Origin: CAMPKL01 sp963817465
GTDB taxonomy: Bacteria; Acidobacteriota; Terriglobia; Bryobacterales; UBA6623
Assembly (NCBI GenBank): GCA_963817465.1
Contig: CAWFOP010000018.1
Location: 186,001-250,000 of the forward strand
Length of the DNA stretch: 64,000 nucleotides
Direction of reading: 5' to 3'
Part shown: positions 18,358-31,555 of the stretch, piece by piece
How the letters are laid out: each line of letters opens with the position of its first letter
Numbering within the stretch: the first letter of the stretch is position 1
Made by a program: the position numbers and the translations under genes
Notes under the pieces: model-generated
What the model was told of the DNA's origin: nothing
The model's database searches: none
The model's input: the letters and a program-made list of their open reading frames with translations, nothing else

Positions 18358-18361
18358 TGCG

Positions 18362-20983
18362 CTAGAGATCGGCCGCCTCCTCGACGACGCGACGCTTCCA
18401 CGCCGCGAGCAGGTTGAGCGCGTCGATCGGTTTCATCTCGTCCACGTTCAGATTACGCAGCTCTTGCAGCACGTTGGTCGGGTCGGCGTCGAAGATCGAA
18501 GCTTGCTGAGGCGCGTAGATGGGCTCGACCGACAGCTCTTCCGAGACCGACAGCTCGCGCTCTTCGTGCATCCGCAACACTTCGCGCGCTCGCTCGATCA
18601 CCTCGAGCGGCAACCCGGCGAGCCGGGCCACCTCAATGCCGTAGCTGCGGTCGGCCTTGCCGGGCTCGACCTTGCGCAAGAAGATCACCTTCTCGCCCGA
18701 CTCCTTCACGCTCACGTGCAGGTTGAAGACGCCGGTTAGCGTGTTGGCCAGCTCGGTAAGCTCGTGATAGTGCGTCGCGAACAACGTCTTCGCCTTGACG
18801 CGCGAGCAGATGTGCTCGACCACGGCCCAAGCGATCGACAGCCCGTCGAACGTCGATGTCCCGCGCCCGACTTCATCGAGCAAGACCAGGCTATCGGCCG
18901 TCGCGGTGTTCAAGATCTGCGACGTCTCGGTCATCTCGACCATAAACGTCGAGCGGCCCATCGCCAAGTTGTCGCTCGCGCCGATGCGCGTAAAGATGCG
19001 GTCGGTGATCGGCAGGGACGCCGCGCGCGCTGGAACGAACGAACCTATCTGCGCCAGGATCGAGATCAACGCCACCTGCCGCAAGTAGGTCGACTTGCCG
19101 CCCATGTTCGGGCCCGTGATGAGCGCGCACAGATGGTCGCCGGTGTTGAGGTAAGCGTCGTTGGGCATGAAGCGCTCGCCGCCTTGCTCTTCGGCCAAGG
19201 CTTCGATCACCGGATGACGGCCCGCGGCGATTTGGATCACGCCGTTGTCGTTCAGGGTCGGTCGCACGTAGTCGCGCTCGGCGGCCGAGACTGCCAGGCC
19301 CGCGAGCACGTCGAGCTGCGCAATTGCGCCCGCGACGGCCTTGATGCGCTGAGACTGCGCCGCTGTGTCGGCTCTGACCCCCTCGAACAGCGCCCGCTCT
19401 TTGTCGAGAATGCGCTCCTCGGCTTCGAACACCTTGGTCTCATATTCCTTCAGCTCGGGCGTGACGAAGCGCTCGGCGTTGACCAGCGTCTGCTTGCGCT
19501 CGTAGTCCGGCGGCGCCAAGTGGCGGTTGGCGTTCGAGATTTCGATGTAGAAGCCGAACACGTTGTTGTGGCGCACTTTGAGCGAGGAGACGCCCGTGCG
19601 CTCGCGCTCGCGCGTCTCGAGCTGCGCAATGTAGCCGCGGCTGTTCTTGCGAATCTCGCGCAGCTCATCAAGCTCCGCGTCGACGCCCTTCGCAATCACC
19701 CCGCCGTCGGTCATTGACAGCGGCGGATTCTCGGCGAGCGTCTGGAGGATGCGGTCGCGAACGTCGGCCAACTCGTCGAGCCCTTCGAGCAGCGCGCGCA
19801 TCCGGTCGGACTCGAGTTGCGCCACCAGCCCGCGCAACATCGGCAGACCGCGCAGCGAGCCGCCCAGCCCGACCAGGTCGCGCGGCGTCGCCGAGCCCAG
19901 CGTGACTCTCGCCAGCAAGCGCTCGAGGTCGAGCACGCCGTCGAGCTCGCGGCGGATCTCGGTGCGCGTGATCGTCTCGCGCCGCAGCTCATCCACGCCG
20001 CCGAGCCGCGATTCGATCTCCACGCGGTCAAGCGAGGGCCGCAGGAGCCACTGACGCACGAGGCGCGAGCCCATCGACGTCGAGGTGCGGTCCAGCGCGT
20101 GAAGCAGCGTCGACTTCCCCGATCCGCCGAACAGCGGCTCGACCAGCTCCAAGTTGCGAATCGTCACCGGGTCGAGCGCCATCCATTGACGCTGCTCCAC
20201 CCACCCCGGCCGTTCGAGATGTTCGAGCGCCGCGCGCTGCGTGTCTCGCAGGTAGTGCAGCAGCGCCCCGGCCGCCGACACCGCCGCGTCACGGCCCTTC
20301 GCGCCGAGGCCGTCCAGCGAATGCAGGCCGTAATGGTCACGCAGCAGCCGCTCGGCGTACTCGTAGTCGAACGTCCACGCTTCGACCTCGGTGCGCAGGT
20401 AACGCTTGCCGTGGCCGTTGGAGTGATGCCTGTCAAACAGCGGTCCCGCTGAAGGCGCCAACAACTCACGCACGCCCAGCATCTCGAGAGTCGCCTCCAC
20501 TTCTTGCGGCGCAATTTCGGTCATGCGGAACTCGCCGGTCGACACGTCGACGTAGGCCAGGCCCGCGCAGCCGCGCCGCTCGACAACGGCCGCGAGGTAG
20601 TTGTTGACGCCGGCCTTGAGCAGCGAGAAGTCGCTCGCGGTGCCGGGCGTGACGATGCGCGTCACCTCGCGCCGCACGATCTTCTTCGCTTGCTTGGGGT
20701 CTTCGACTTGATCGCACACCGCGACGCGGTAGCCCTTCTCGATCAGCTTGGCGATGTATGAGTCGACCGCCCTCGCCGGCACGCCGCACATCGGGACCTT
20801 CTCGCCCTTCTCCTTGTTCCGAGAGGTCAACGTGATCTGCAGCGCGCGCGACGCGACGATGGCGTCGTCGAAAAACAGCTCGTAGAAATCGCCGAGTCGG
20901 AAGAGAAGGAGGGCGCCGGGAACTTGCTCTTTGATCGCGTGGTACTGCCGCATCAGCGGCGTCGTGGAAGAGCCTTTAGGCAT
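18362..20983 (-). CDS. mutS: DNA mismatch repair protein MutS
   Basis: 873 residues. Recognises mismatches and recruits MutL. The N-terminal mismatch-binding domain has LLLFRLGDFYELFFDDA, containing the F-x-E reading-head motif slightly modified (GDFYELF). The ABC-type ATPase has Walker A TGPNMGGKSTYLRQ, signature region GRSTFMVEMTE, Walker B LVLLDEVGRGTSTFDG and the H-motif FATHYHELTEL. The C-terminus after residue 800 (HEERELSVSEEL...) is the usual variable region. Complete and unbroken. It heads a minus-strand unit with anmK; mutL is not in the window. Confidence 0.97.
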   Translation of the reverse strand: MPKGSSTTPLMRQYHAIKEQVPGALLLFRLGDFYELFFDDAIVASRALQITLTSRNKEKGEKVPMCGVPARAVDSYIAKLIEKGYRVAVCDQVEDPKQAKKIVRREVTRIVTPGTASDFSLLKAGVNNYLAAVVERRGCAGLAYVDVSTGEFRMTEIAPQEVEATLEMLGVRELLAPSAGPLFDRHHSNGHGKRYLRTEVEAWTFDYEYAERLLRDHYGLHSLDGLGAKGRDAAVSAAGALLHYLRDTQRAALEHLERPGWVEQRQWMALDPVTIRNLELVEPLFGGSGKSTLLHALDRTSTSMGSRLVRQWLLRPSLDRVEIESRLGGVDELRRETITRTEIRRELDGVLDLERLLARVTLGSATPRDLVGLGGSLRGLPMLRGLVAQLESDRMRALLEGLDELADVRDRILQTLAENPPLSMTDGGVIAKGVDAELDELREIRKNSRGYIAQLETRERERTGVSSLKVRHNNVFGFYIEISNANRHLAPPDYERKQTLVNAERFVTPELKEYETKVFEAEERILDKERALFEGVRADTAAQSQRIKAVAGAIAQLDVLAGLAVSAAERDYVRPTLNDNGVIQIAAGRHPVIEALAEEQGGERFMPNDAYLNTGDHLCALITGPNMGGKSTYLRQVALISILAQIGSFVPARAASLPITDRIFTRIGASDNLAMGRSTFMVEMTETSQILNTATADSLVLLDEVGRGTSTFDGLSIAWAVVEHICSRVKAKTLFATHYHELTELANTLTGVFNLHVSVKESGEKVIFLRKVEPGKADRSYGIEVARLAGLPLEVIERAREVLRMHEERELSVSEELSVEPIYAPQQASIFDADPTNVLQELRNLNVDEMKPIDALNLLAAWKRRVVEEAADL

Positions 20984-21412
20984 TGGTTACGCGTGGCGCG
21001 ACCACCCATTGTAGCGGTGCGAATTTTGGTTTCACACACGTTACGGCCAACAAAGACGCGGGCTTCGCAAAGTGTTTCCAAACGCCTGCCAGCAAGCTGT
21101 TCCGGCTACCCCTTTGCGCTCGAAACGCAGCCCGGGAGAAGCGTATAAACAGATTGCCGGCCGCTCTGTTGCGGGTCGATTCGGTTGAGCTCGAGCTGAA
21201 CCGAATCCCCGCCGCGGCAAACGAGAAGGGCAAGCGACGACGCTGAACAAGCGATTCTTGGGGACACCGGCCCGAATCGACGCAACCCGTTACGGTTCCC
21301 TGCGTCTCCGGGCCGGCCGCGGCCGCAGCGGCCTCGTCCGGCTTGTCGGTCGCCCGATTCTCGTGCTAAAACACGGGGAGAAACGGCCGGCGGCTCCGGC
21401 CTTTCCCCTGAC
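20984..21412. other. Intergenic region between divergent mutS and lepB, holding a long imperfect palindrome
   Basis: 429 bases without a convincing gene. The notable element is a 30-base dyad at 21178-21207: arms GATTCGGTT and AACCGAATC around a centre that is itself palindromic (AGCTCGAGCT), with one opposed G/G pair. It extends outward through GCGGG (21171-21175) and CCCGC (21208-21212) across a two-base bulge. There is no T tract, so it is not a typical terminator. It lies about 200 bases before lepB and 190 before mutS, so it could be an operator for either. Promoters were not clear. Confidence 0.6.
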
Positions 21413-22015
21413 ATGAAGGATGCTCCGGATTCCGACGGCGGACCTCACCAGCCCGCTCAGGCGCCGTCCGTACACGAGCCCGCGGCTTACACTTCGCGGT
21501 CCTTCTGGTTTGACATTCAGGTTTGGCTGCGCGACGTCTTCCTCTCGCTCGCCATCGCCGCCGTCGTCATCGTGTTTCTCTATCAGCCGGTCAAGGTCGA
21601 AGGCACCAGCATGATGCCGTGGCTCGAGGACCAGGAACGCATCTTCGTCAACAAGTTCGTCTACCGCTACGACGACATCAATCGCGGCGACGTGGTGGTG
21701 TTTCGGTTTCCGCTCGACCCCTCGAAGTCATACATCAAGCGCGTGGCCGGGCTGCCGGGCGACCGCGTGGAGATCGTGCGCGGGCAGCTCTATGTGAACG
21801 GCGTGCTGACGCCCGAGCCCTACGTCGCCGAGCGCTACCGTGACTACACCAGCCACCCCGCGCTCGAGGTTCCGGACGACCAATATTACGTCCTCGGCGA
21901 CCATCGCAACACTTCGAACGACAGCCGCACGTGGGGCACCGTGCCGCGCTCGTTCGTCACCGGCAAGGCGGTCTTCGCCTACTGGCCCTTGGATCGGTTC
22001 GGAGTCCTCCAATGA
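21413..22015 (+). CDS. lepB: Signal peptidase I
   Basis: 200 residues. Membrane-bound serine/lysine protease that removes signal peptides from secreted proteins. One membrane segment at about residues 38-58 (VFLSLAIAAVVIVFLYQ). Catalytic Ser lies in VEGTSMMPWL (S about 67) and the general-base Lys in SYIKRVAGLPGDRVEI (K about 107). The C-terminal box is YYVLGDHRNTSNDSRTWG. Only the SPase I boxes are present, with a short cytoplasmic N-terminus. The stop overlaps the carA start (ATGA), so lepB and carA are coupled, an unusual pairing. Confidence 0.96.
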   Translation: MKDAPDSDGGPHQPAQAPSVHEPAAYTSRSFWFDIQVWLRDVFLSLAIAAVVIVFLYQPVKVEGTSMMPWLEDQERIFVNKFVYRYDDINRGDVVVFRFPLDPSKSYIKRVAGLPGDRVEIVRGQLYVNGVLTPEPYVAERYRDYTSHPALEVPDDQYYVLGDHRNTSNDSRTWGTVPRSFVTGKAVFAYWPLDRFGVLQ

Positions 22016-23139
22016 GTTTTGAAGCCATACTAGCCCTCGAAGACGGCAGAGTTTTTCGAGGGCGCGGTATTGGTGCGCGCACCGAGCGCGCCGGCGAAGT
22101 CGTCTTCAACACCGGCATGACCGGCTATCAGGAGATCTTCACCGACCCCTCTTATAGCGGGCAGATCGTCATCCTGACCTATCCGCAAATCGGCAACTAC
22201 GGCGCGAACACCGAAGACGGTGAATCGACCCGGCCTTATCTGGAGGGCCTGGTCGTTCGGGAGTTCTCGAAAATCGCGAGCAACTGGCGCTCCGACGAGC
22301 GCGCCGACGAATTCCTGGCGCGGTATGAGGTGCCGATCATCGGCGAAATCGACACGCGCGCGCTGGTGCGGCACATCCGCCAACAGGGCGCGATGCGCGG
22401 GGTGATCTCGTCTGTCGACCTGGACGCGCGCAGCCTGATCGACAAAGCGCGCTCGATCCCGACGATGGCGGGCCTGGACTTGGCATCGAAGGTCTCGACG
22501 CCCGAGCGCTACAGCTGGACCGACCCGCGCCCGCCCTGCTCGCCGTCGGAGAGCATCGAAAACAGCCGGCAGCGCTTTCACGTCGTCGCCTATGACTTCG
22601 GCATCAAGCACAACATCCTGCGCAAGCTGGTCGAGATCGGCTCACGTGTGACGGTCGTCCCCGCCGGGACCACCTCGGACGAGGTGCTGGAGCTGAAGCC
22701 CGACGGCGTGTTCGTCTCGAACGGCCCCGGCGACCCGGAGCCGCTCGGCGATTTCGCGCGCAACATTCGCAACCTCGCCGGCCGCGTGCCGGTATTCGGC
22801 ATTTGTCTCGGACACCAGGTGCTCGGGCTGGCGTTGGGCGGCAAGACCTACAAGCTGAAGTTCGGCCACCACGGCTGCAACCACCCGGTGCGCAACGAGT
22901 TGAACGGCAAGGTCGAGATCACATCGCAGAATCACGGATTTGCGGTCGATCCCGACTCGCTGCCCGCGTCGTCGACCGAGGTCACCCATGTGAATCTCAA
23001 CGACGGCACGCTCGAAGGTTTTCGCAGCACGAAGGACCCGTTGTTCTGCGTGCAATATCACCCCGAGGCGGCGCCGGGACCGCACGACTCGGCGTACCTG
23101 TTTGACGAGTTTCGCGAGCTGATGGAAAAGGCGGGCTAA
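22012..23139 (+). CDS. carA: Carbamoyl-phosphate synthase small subunit
   Basis: 375 residues from ATG 22012 (MSFEAILALEDGRVFRGRG). Glutaminase subunit that supplies ammonia to CarB for arginine and pyrimidine synthesis. N-terminal CPSase domain: EVVFNTGMTGYQEIFTDPSY. Class I glutamine amidotransferase domain: VFVSNGPGDPEPLG, nucleophile Cys in FGICLGHQVLGLALGG, and the His/Glu pair in CVQYHPEAAPGPHDS. Full length. The in-frame sequence upstream of 22012 belongs to lepB. carB follows after 57 bases containing a small hairpin. Confidence 0.97.
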   Translation: MSFEAILALEDGRVFRGRGIGARTERAGEVVFNTGMTGYQEIFTDPSYSGQIVILTYPQIGNYGANTEDGESTRPYLEGLVVREFSKIASNWRSDERADEFLARYEVPIIGEIDTRALVRHIRQQGAMRGVISSVDLDARSLIDKARSIPTMAGLDLASKVSTPERYSWTDPRPPCSPSESIENSRQRFHVVAYDFGIKHNILRKLVEIGSRVTVVPAGTTSDEVLELKPDGVFVSNGPGDPEPLGDFARNIRNLAGRVPVFGICLGHQVLGLALGGKTYKLKFGHHGCNHPVRNELNGKVEITSQNHGFAVDPDSLPASSTEVTHVNLNDGTLEGFRSTKDPLFCVQYHPEAAPGPHDSAYLFDEFRELMEKAG

Positions 23140-23164
23140 CGGCGGCGAACAATAGCCGCCCCAG

Positions 23165-23180
23165 CGGGCTGCGGAGCCCG
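23165..23180 (+). repeat. Small hairpin between carA and carB
   Basis: CGGGCT-GCGG-AGCCCG, perfect 6-bp arms, in the 57-base gap. No T tract. It shares TGCGGAGCCC with a larger hairpin at 43679-43704. It might tune carB expression or be a chance GC-rich palindrome. Confidence 0.35.
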
Positions 23181-23196
23181 AGACCCACTTGCACAC

Positions 23197-26418
<3,222 letters not shown>

Positions 26419-26510
26419 CCGACACGGATACAGCAGCGAGCAAGAGCCCTGACCGTCAGAGCGGGTGTGAAAACGCGGCGCGACCTCGTCCGGAGGACGA
26501 AGCAATGGAT

Positions 26511-26544
26511 AGCCCCGGGTGGAGCGTAGCGGAACCCGGGGTCC
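26511..26544 (+). repeat. REP-like palindrome, copy 1
   Basis: CCCCGGGT, 13-base loop GGAGCGTAGCGGA, ACCCGGGG: a perfect 8-bp stem. The second copy (26590-26622) is in opposite orientation and has the stem CCCCGGAT/ATCCGGGG, so a base change in one arm is matched in the other. Confidence 0.6.
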
Positions 26545-26589
26545 TAAAACGCGATCCAAGATAATCTTTCCAATACTTTCCGTCCAGTC

Positions 26590-26622
26590 GATCCCCGGAT
26601 TCCGCTCCGCTCGATCCGGGGC
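26590..26622 (-). repeat. REP-like palindrome, copy 2 (inverted)
   Basis: Read on the minus strand: CCCCGGAT, 13-base loop CGAGCGGAGCGGA, ATCCGGGG. Loop length and the AGCGGA end of the loop match copy 1. The pair forms an inverted BIME-like arrangement 45 bases apart. Confidence 0.6.
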
Positions 26623-26750
26623 TGTTCGTTGCTCCGCCCTTGCGGGCTCAATACGAGCATCTCGCTTTCACACAGGCTCGTGAGGGAGCGGTCTTCGGGC
26701 GAAGATGTTGATGCCGAACCGCTCACTTCAGAGCCGTTCACCACACACTC

Positions 26751-28284
26751 TCACGGCCGATAGAGACTTTCCGGCAGAACTTTGATGTTTTCGGCGAGGC
26801 GCGGTCTCAGGCCCATTTGCGGCATAAGGTCGCGTTCAATGTCGATGCCGGGCGCGATCTCTTCGAGGACAATGCCGTCGGGGCCGAGGCGGAACACCGC
26901 TGACTCGGTCACGTAGAGCGCTTCTTGGCCGTGGCGGCGGGCGTAGTCGCCTGAGAACGTGACTTGGGCGACCTGCTCGACCACCTTCGGCTTGCCTTGG
27001 CGGATGTATCGCAAGCGGCCGCCGGCGATCTCCACCTCAGCCTTCACCGACAACGTGCCGCAGAAGACGACCTTGCGCGCCTTCTGGCTGATGTCGATGA
27101 AGCCGCCGGTGCCAATGATGCGATCGCCGAGCTTCGAGACGTTCACGTTCCCGGCGCGGTCGATTTGCAGAAAGCCGAGGTACGCCTGGTCGACTCCCCT
27201 GCCCTGATAAAAGTCGAACATGTGGCCGGTTTCGAGGATTGCTTCCGGGTTGTAGACCGCGCCGAAGTCGAGCCCGCCGGCGGGGATGCCGCCGAATTGG
27301 CCGTGCTCGATCGTCGTGAGGATCGACTCGGCGAGCCCCAGCTCGCGAGCGACCGCTACGACGCCGTCGGGCATGCCGAAGCCGACGTTCAGCACTGCGC
27401 CCGGCTCGAGTTCCATGGCGGCCCGCCGTGCGATCACCTTGCGGACGTCGAAGTCGAGCGGCGGAAAACGGTCGTCCGGCAGGCGCGCGTCGCCGGTGAA
27501 CGACGGTTCGAAGTCGGTCTGATAGGTTTGGCCTTGATCCGGGTCGACGACGATGCAGTCGACGAAGCATCCCGGGACGCGTACGTCGCGTGGATGGATC
27601 GCGCCGAGCTCGACCGTCTCACGCACGACCGCGATCACCCTGCCGCCATTGGCTTTGGCCGCTTGCGCGAGCGCGCAGTTGTGCCAGAAGCCGGCCTCTT
27701 CGTTCATGCCGAGGTTGCCGTGCGGGTCGGCCTTCCAGGCGTGAATCAAGGCGACGTCGATCGGGATTGCCGGATAGTAGAGCCATTCGCTGGCCTCCTT
27801 TTTCGACAACCTCGACTAGGTCTTCGCGGGCCTTGGCATTGAGCTTGCCGCCCTCTCTCCGCGGGTCGACGAAGGTATCGAGGCCGACGTGCGTGAGCCA
27901 GCCGGGGCTGCCCGCGGCGGCGCAATGAAACAGTTGGACGACGACGCCCGCCGGCAAGCAGTAAGCCTCGAAGGCGTCGGCGGCCGCCAGCTTGGCCATG
28001 GTGGGCGCCATCGACCAATGGCCGCCGACGACACGCCGGAACAGGCCTTCGACAGCCACATGCTCGAGTCCGCGGTCTCTTTGGTTGCCGACGCCGAACG
28101 GGTGGACAAGCGTCAGGTTGCGCGGCGAGCCGGTCGCTCGAAAGCGCCGGCCCAGCGCCTCCAGCAGCTTGTCGGGGATGGCGTGACCCGCGCCGGAGCC
28201 GCCGATCGCGACGGTCGCGCCGTCTTCGACCTGCCCCAGAGCGCTTTCGGCCGAGACGACGGGCTTTTCCAAGGGGGAGGACAT
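26751..28284 (-). CDS. Acyl-CoA:acetate/3-ketoacid CoA-transferase, fused alpha-beta type (frameshift near 27788-27806)
   Basis: Two overlapping frames form one protein of about 511 residues. The alpha part (from ATG 28284, SSPLEKPVVSAESALGQV...) has DGATVAIGGSGAGHAIPDKLLEAL, the CoA-binding GxGGF-like region, and runs to GKLNAKAREDLVEVVEK. The chain then continues one base over as SEWLYYPAIPIDVALIHAW, GNLGMNEEAG, and the beta part with the catalytic glutamate in TTIEHGQFGGIPAGG, then GHMFDFYQGRGVDQAYLGF. The order matches YdiF-type CoA-transferases that swap CoA between short-chain acids. One extra base, perhaps in the A run or at GGCCAGC, accounts for the break. No neighbouring fatty-acid or ketone genes indicate the substrate. 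Confidence 0.85.
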
Positions 28285-28321
28285 CAGTAGCCGACCATTC
28301 TAAGGCGGCCGGCCGCTTCCC

Positions 28322-31144
28322 CTAGTTGATGAAGATCTGCACGGTGTTCGAGCGCCTGCCGTCAGCGAGCAGAACCACGTCGACCAAGCCGCTGCCGGCG
28401 AGCGAGCGGTCGAGCAGAACGTTAACCTGGTCGAGGCCGGCGAACTCGCCTTGATCGCCCGCAAAGAGCACCTGCTCCTGCACGCCGTTGATCAGCACAG
28501 TAATGATGTTGCCCCCTCGAATGCCCGTGCCGAACAGCACCAGCACGCTCGTAGATGCTTCACCGCCAAGGGTGATCGGCACGGGAGTGCGCGAGCCGGG
28601 CGCGGCGTTGGTGAACACAAAGCTCTGCCGAACGGGCCCGGTCGGCGTATCGTTCTGCGCGACGTAAGCGGCCGCGACGCCTTGACCGTTGGCGTTGGCG
28701 GCGAACAGGCCGGGCGCGGCGTTGCGAATGCGGACCACGCCCTCCGAAACGATCTGATTGTTGCGGTAGACCGTCACTTGCGCTTGTCCCGGACGGGACC
28801 CGAGCGGGACTTCGAAGTTGATCTGCGCCGGAGAGACGAAAAACAAAGCCGCGGAACGGTCGAAACCGGCGGCGTCGGTGATCAACACCCGTACCCCGGC
28901 GAGCTCGGACGGGAGCGGCGTCTGCGCGGCGGCAACCGTCGTCCCGCTGAGGGCGCGCCCGAAGATCGCCGCGATCGATCCCGGCGCCACCGGGCTGCCG
29001 CCGATGTAGCTGGCGGCGTTCGCGGTCGAGACTTCGAGATTGTCCACGACCTTGGCGACGAAGCCGTCAAATGCTCCGCTGCGTTTGTCTTGGAGCGGCG
29101 TCTCGGTGACCGGAAAGTCGTCTGACGTGGTGCGTCCGGCGATGAAGATGCCGCCGTCGAAGCCGACCGCGATGGCGCGCGCCTCATCGAGTTTCGAGCC
29201 GCCCAGATAGGTCGAGTCGAGCAGGCGCCCGCCCTCTTCACTGAAGCGCGTCCAGAAAGCGTCCCCGGCGCTGTCGCCGCGCACGGGCTGGGGCGCGTCC
29301 GGAGTGACGGGAAAGTCGGACGACTTGGTGTGCCCGGCCGCGACGATGAAATCGCCGCCGTCGACCGTCAATGCATTGATCGTGTCCTCGCGCGCGCCGC
29401 CCAAAAACGTGGAGTACAGGGGCGTGCCGTCGGGCCCGGCGAACTTGATCAGGAAACCGTCGCCGGCGCCCTTGTAGACGGGATCGAAACTAGGCGACAC
29501 CATACGCAGACCGCTCGATTTTGTGAAGCCGCCGACGTAGACGTCTCCGAACGAATCGATTGCCACGGCATTGCCGAAGTCGGAGTCGCCGCCGCCGTAG
29601 AACGTGGAAAAACCGAGGCTCTGCCCGAGACGGCCGACCTTCGCGACGAAGGCGTCTTCGCGCCGCCACGCTGCGCCTGAAAGGCGGCGCCGCTGACCGG
29701 GAAGTTGCCGGATGAGGTGGACCCCGTCACGAAGGCGTAGCCCGCCGCATCGACGGCCACAGCCGTAGCCGAGTCGCCGTCGCGGCCGCCGAGCAGCGTC
29801 GAGTAATCCACGGCGCGGCCGTCCGGCTGCAGCTTGAGCACGAAGGCGTCGTCGGGATCGCCGCCGAAGGCCTGCTGCACGGCGCCGGCGGTGGTCGGGA
29901 AGCGGCTCGACATCGTTCCGCCGACGACGTAGGCCGCGCCGGTTGCGTCGACGGCGACGTCGTTGGCCCAGTCTTCGTCGTCTTCCCCGAGATAGGTGGC
30001 GTAGATCAATTGCGAGGCGGTGGAGTTGAGCCGCGCCGCGAAGCCGTCGCGGCCTCCGCCGCCGAAGCTGCGCTGGAAGGCGTTGGCTTCGGTGGGCAGA
30101 TCGTTCGATCGCGTTTCCCCGACGATGTAGATGGAGCCGTCGTCGCCCATGGCCACGCCATTGGCGCGATCGTTGTCCTTCCCTCCGAAAAACGTCGCAA
30201 ACTCGAGCTGTGAGCCGTCGGCGCTGATCTTGGCGACGAAGGCGTCTTCATCGCCGTCGAACTTGCGGTCGAAGCCGCCGACCGCCGGGAAGTCGCTCGA
30301 GGCGCTGTAGCCCGCGACGATGAGACCGCCGTCGGGGGCCGGAGCGATGTCGAATATCGCTTCCTCGTCGCCGCGGCCCAGATAAGTTCCGTACTCGAGG
30401 AAGGGATCGATGACGAGCGGCTGCGAGCGGTCATACTCTCCCAGTTCAAATCGGACACGGTTGTCCTCAATCACGAAGGCCGCAGCGACACGGCGCTCGC
30501 CGCGGCCGGCGGGTTGATACGCGATAGGCCGCTTCTGACGCAGGACCCCGTCGGCGGCGGTCAGAACGAGGTCGCCTTTGTCGTCGAGCGTCGCCTTCGC
30601 GCCGTCGAATGCGATCGCAATGCGGCTGGGGTCGGCGCCGGGCGCGAGTTGGAAGTCATATTCCAACCCTCCGCGCGCGCCGTGGAACACCAGGTCCACG
30701 CCGGGATACACGCCGCGATACGCGACGGCGCCGAAGCTGGGGACAGCGGTGCGCCAATCGCCGCGGTCGCCGCGCAGGTAGTTCGTGCGTGCGGCCAGCG
30801 GTTGAAGGGGTTCGACGCCCGGATGCGGCGAGCCCTGCAGCCAATGCATCCGGACGACGCTCCCGCCACGGCTGCCGAGGACGACATCCGACGCCCGCAA
30901 GGCCACGCCGCCGTTCAGACCGCGGGCCGAAAAGAGCACGGATTCAGGGGCTTGGCCGTCGTTTCGTTCGAAACGAAGTCCGGCCTCGAGGGCGGCGAGT
31001 TGATACTGCGGCCGCTCGACGAGCTTGCCGCGGCGCAAGCGGGTTAGAGTCGGCTACGACCGAGCGGTGAGCCGCCCAACAGGAAAAGAGAGCCGCCGTG
31101 GTCCCGAGGACGGCGACTGCGACAAAAAAAGAGCGGTAAAACAT
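28322..31144 (-). CDS. Secreted SBBP-repeat protein with TIGR03437-like C-terminal domain (two frameshifts)
   Basis: Reconstructed chain of about 940 residues. Signal peptide at the start from ATG 31144 (FYRSFFVAVAVLGTTAALFSC); a break near 31017-31027 (one extra base) leads into LEAGLRFERNDGQAPESV, the usual opening of SBBP proteins. Beta-propeller-like SBBP repeats follow (YLGRGDEEAIFDIAPAPDGG, TFFGGKDNDRANGVAMGDDG, TYLGEDDEDWANDVAVD, LLGGRDGDSATAVAVD). A second break near 29659-29664 (one base missing) leads to FSTFYGGGDSDFGNAVAID. The last 220 residues are the Solibacter-type domain with NAASYIGGSPVAPGSIAAIFG and RNAAPGLFAANANGQGVAAAY. Probably a secreted or surface protein; function unknown. 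Confidence 0.82.
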
Positions 31145-31172
31145 TCCTCAAACATTATGAGCCAAAAATGGT

Positions 31173-31478
31173 TTATCTCGACGAAAACGTTTCACCGCCC
31201 ATCTCGGCGAGTTTGCGCGCCAGGCCTTCGGCGGTGTTCAGGGTATGCACGAAGCTGCCGTCGGGTTTGCGGTAGGAGAGGAGCCCGCCGCCTGGGAATC
31301 GGATCACGACGGCGGGGTCGGCGGCGCCTGGGACGATTTCCGCGTTTTCGAGGCCATCGCACAGGCCCGAGGGCGGTCCATGAAAGACGGCGGGAGACAG
31401 GACGAAGCGGCCCGGACAGCCCGGAATCGGTCTCCAAGGCCAAGCATCGTAAACGCTTTCAAAGGTTATCCGGAGCAC
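31173..31478 (-). CDS. Small protein of unknown function
   Basis: 101 residues from GTG 31478 (MLRITFESVYDAWPWRPIPG). No signal peptide or membrane segment. Features: WPWRPIPGCPGRFVLSP, an acidic centre (ENAEIVPGAADPAVVIRF) and a basic tail with FVHTLNTAEGLARKLAEMG. Codon use and composition look coding, and the GRFVL/VVIRFPGGGLLSY pattern suggests a compact beta-rich fold. No convincing ribosome site. It is divergent from the DUF1592 gene and follows nothing on its strand, so context gives little; I do not assign a function. Confidence 0.65.
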   Translation of the reverse strand: MLRITFESVYDAWPWRPIPGCPGRFVLSPAVFHGPPSGLCDGLENAEIVPGAADPAVVIRFPGGGLLSYRKPDGSFVHTLNTAEGLARKLAEMGGETFSSR

Positions 31479-31555
31479 TTTTATGTATCGATATCGCTTA
31501 GATATTCGTCTAACGTTTGGTAGAATGTTAAGCGGCTACGAGTCCCGGTAAGACA

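Larger units (their letters stand above)
26419..26750. other. Intergenic region with two inverted REP-like palindromes
   Basis: 332 bases after carB, before the convergent end of the CoA-transferase gene. Apart from the two palindromic elements at 26511-26544 and 26590-26622 I see no gene, promoter or clear terminator. Convergent genes on both sides make it a natural place for transcription ends and for REP-type elements. Confidence 0.6.

Noticed and set aside
20983..21246. 87-codon plus-strand frame between mutS and lepB
   Set aside because: No ribosome site or homology, and it spans the long palindrome.
26419..26750. Insertion-sequence remnant between carB and the CoA-transferase
   Set aside because: Only two short palindromes; no transposase fragment or target duplication seen.
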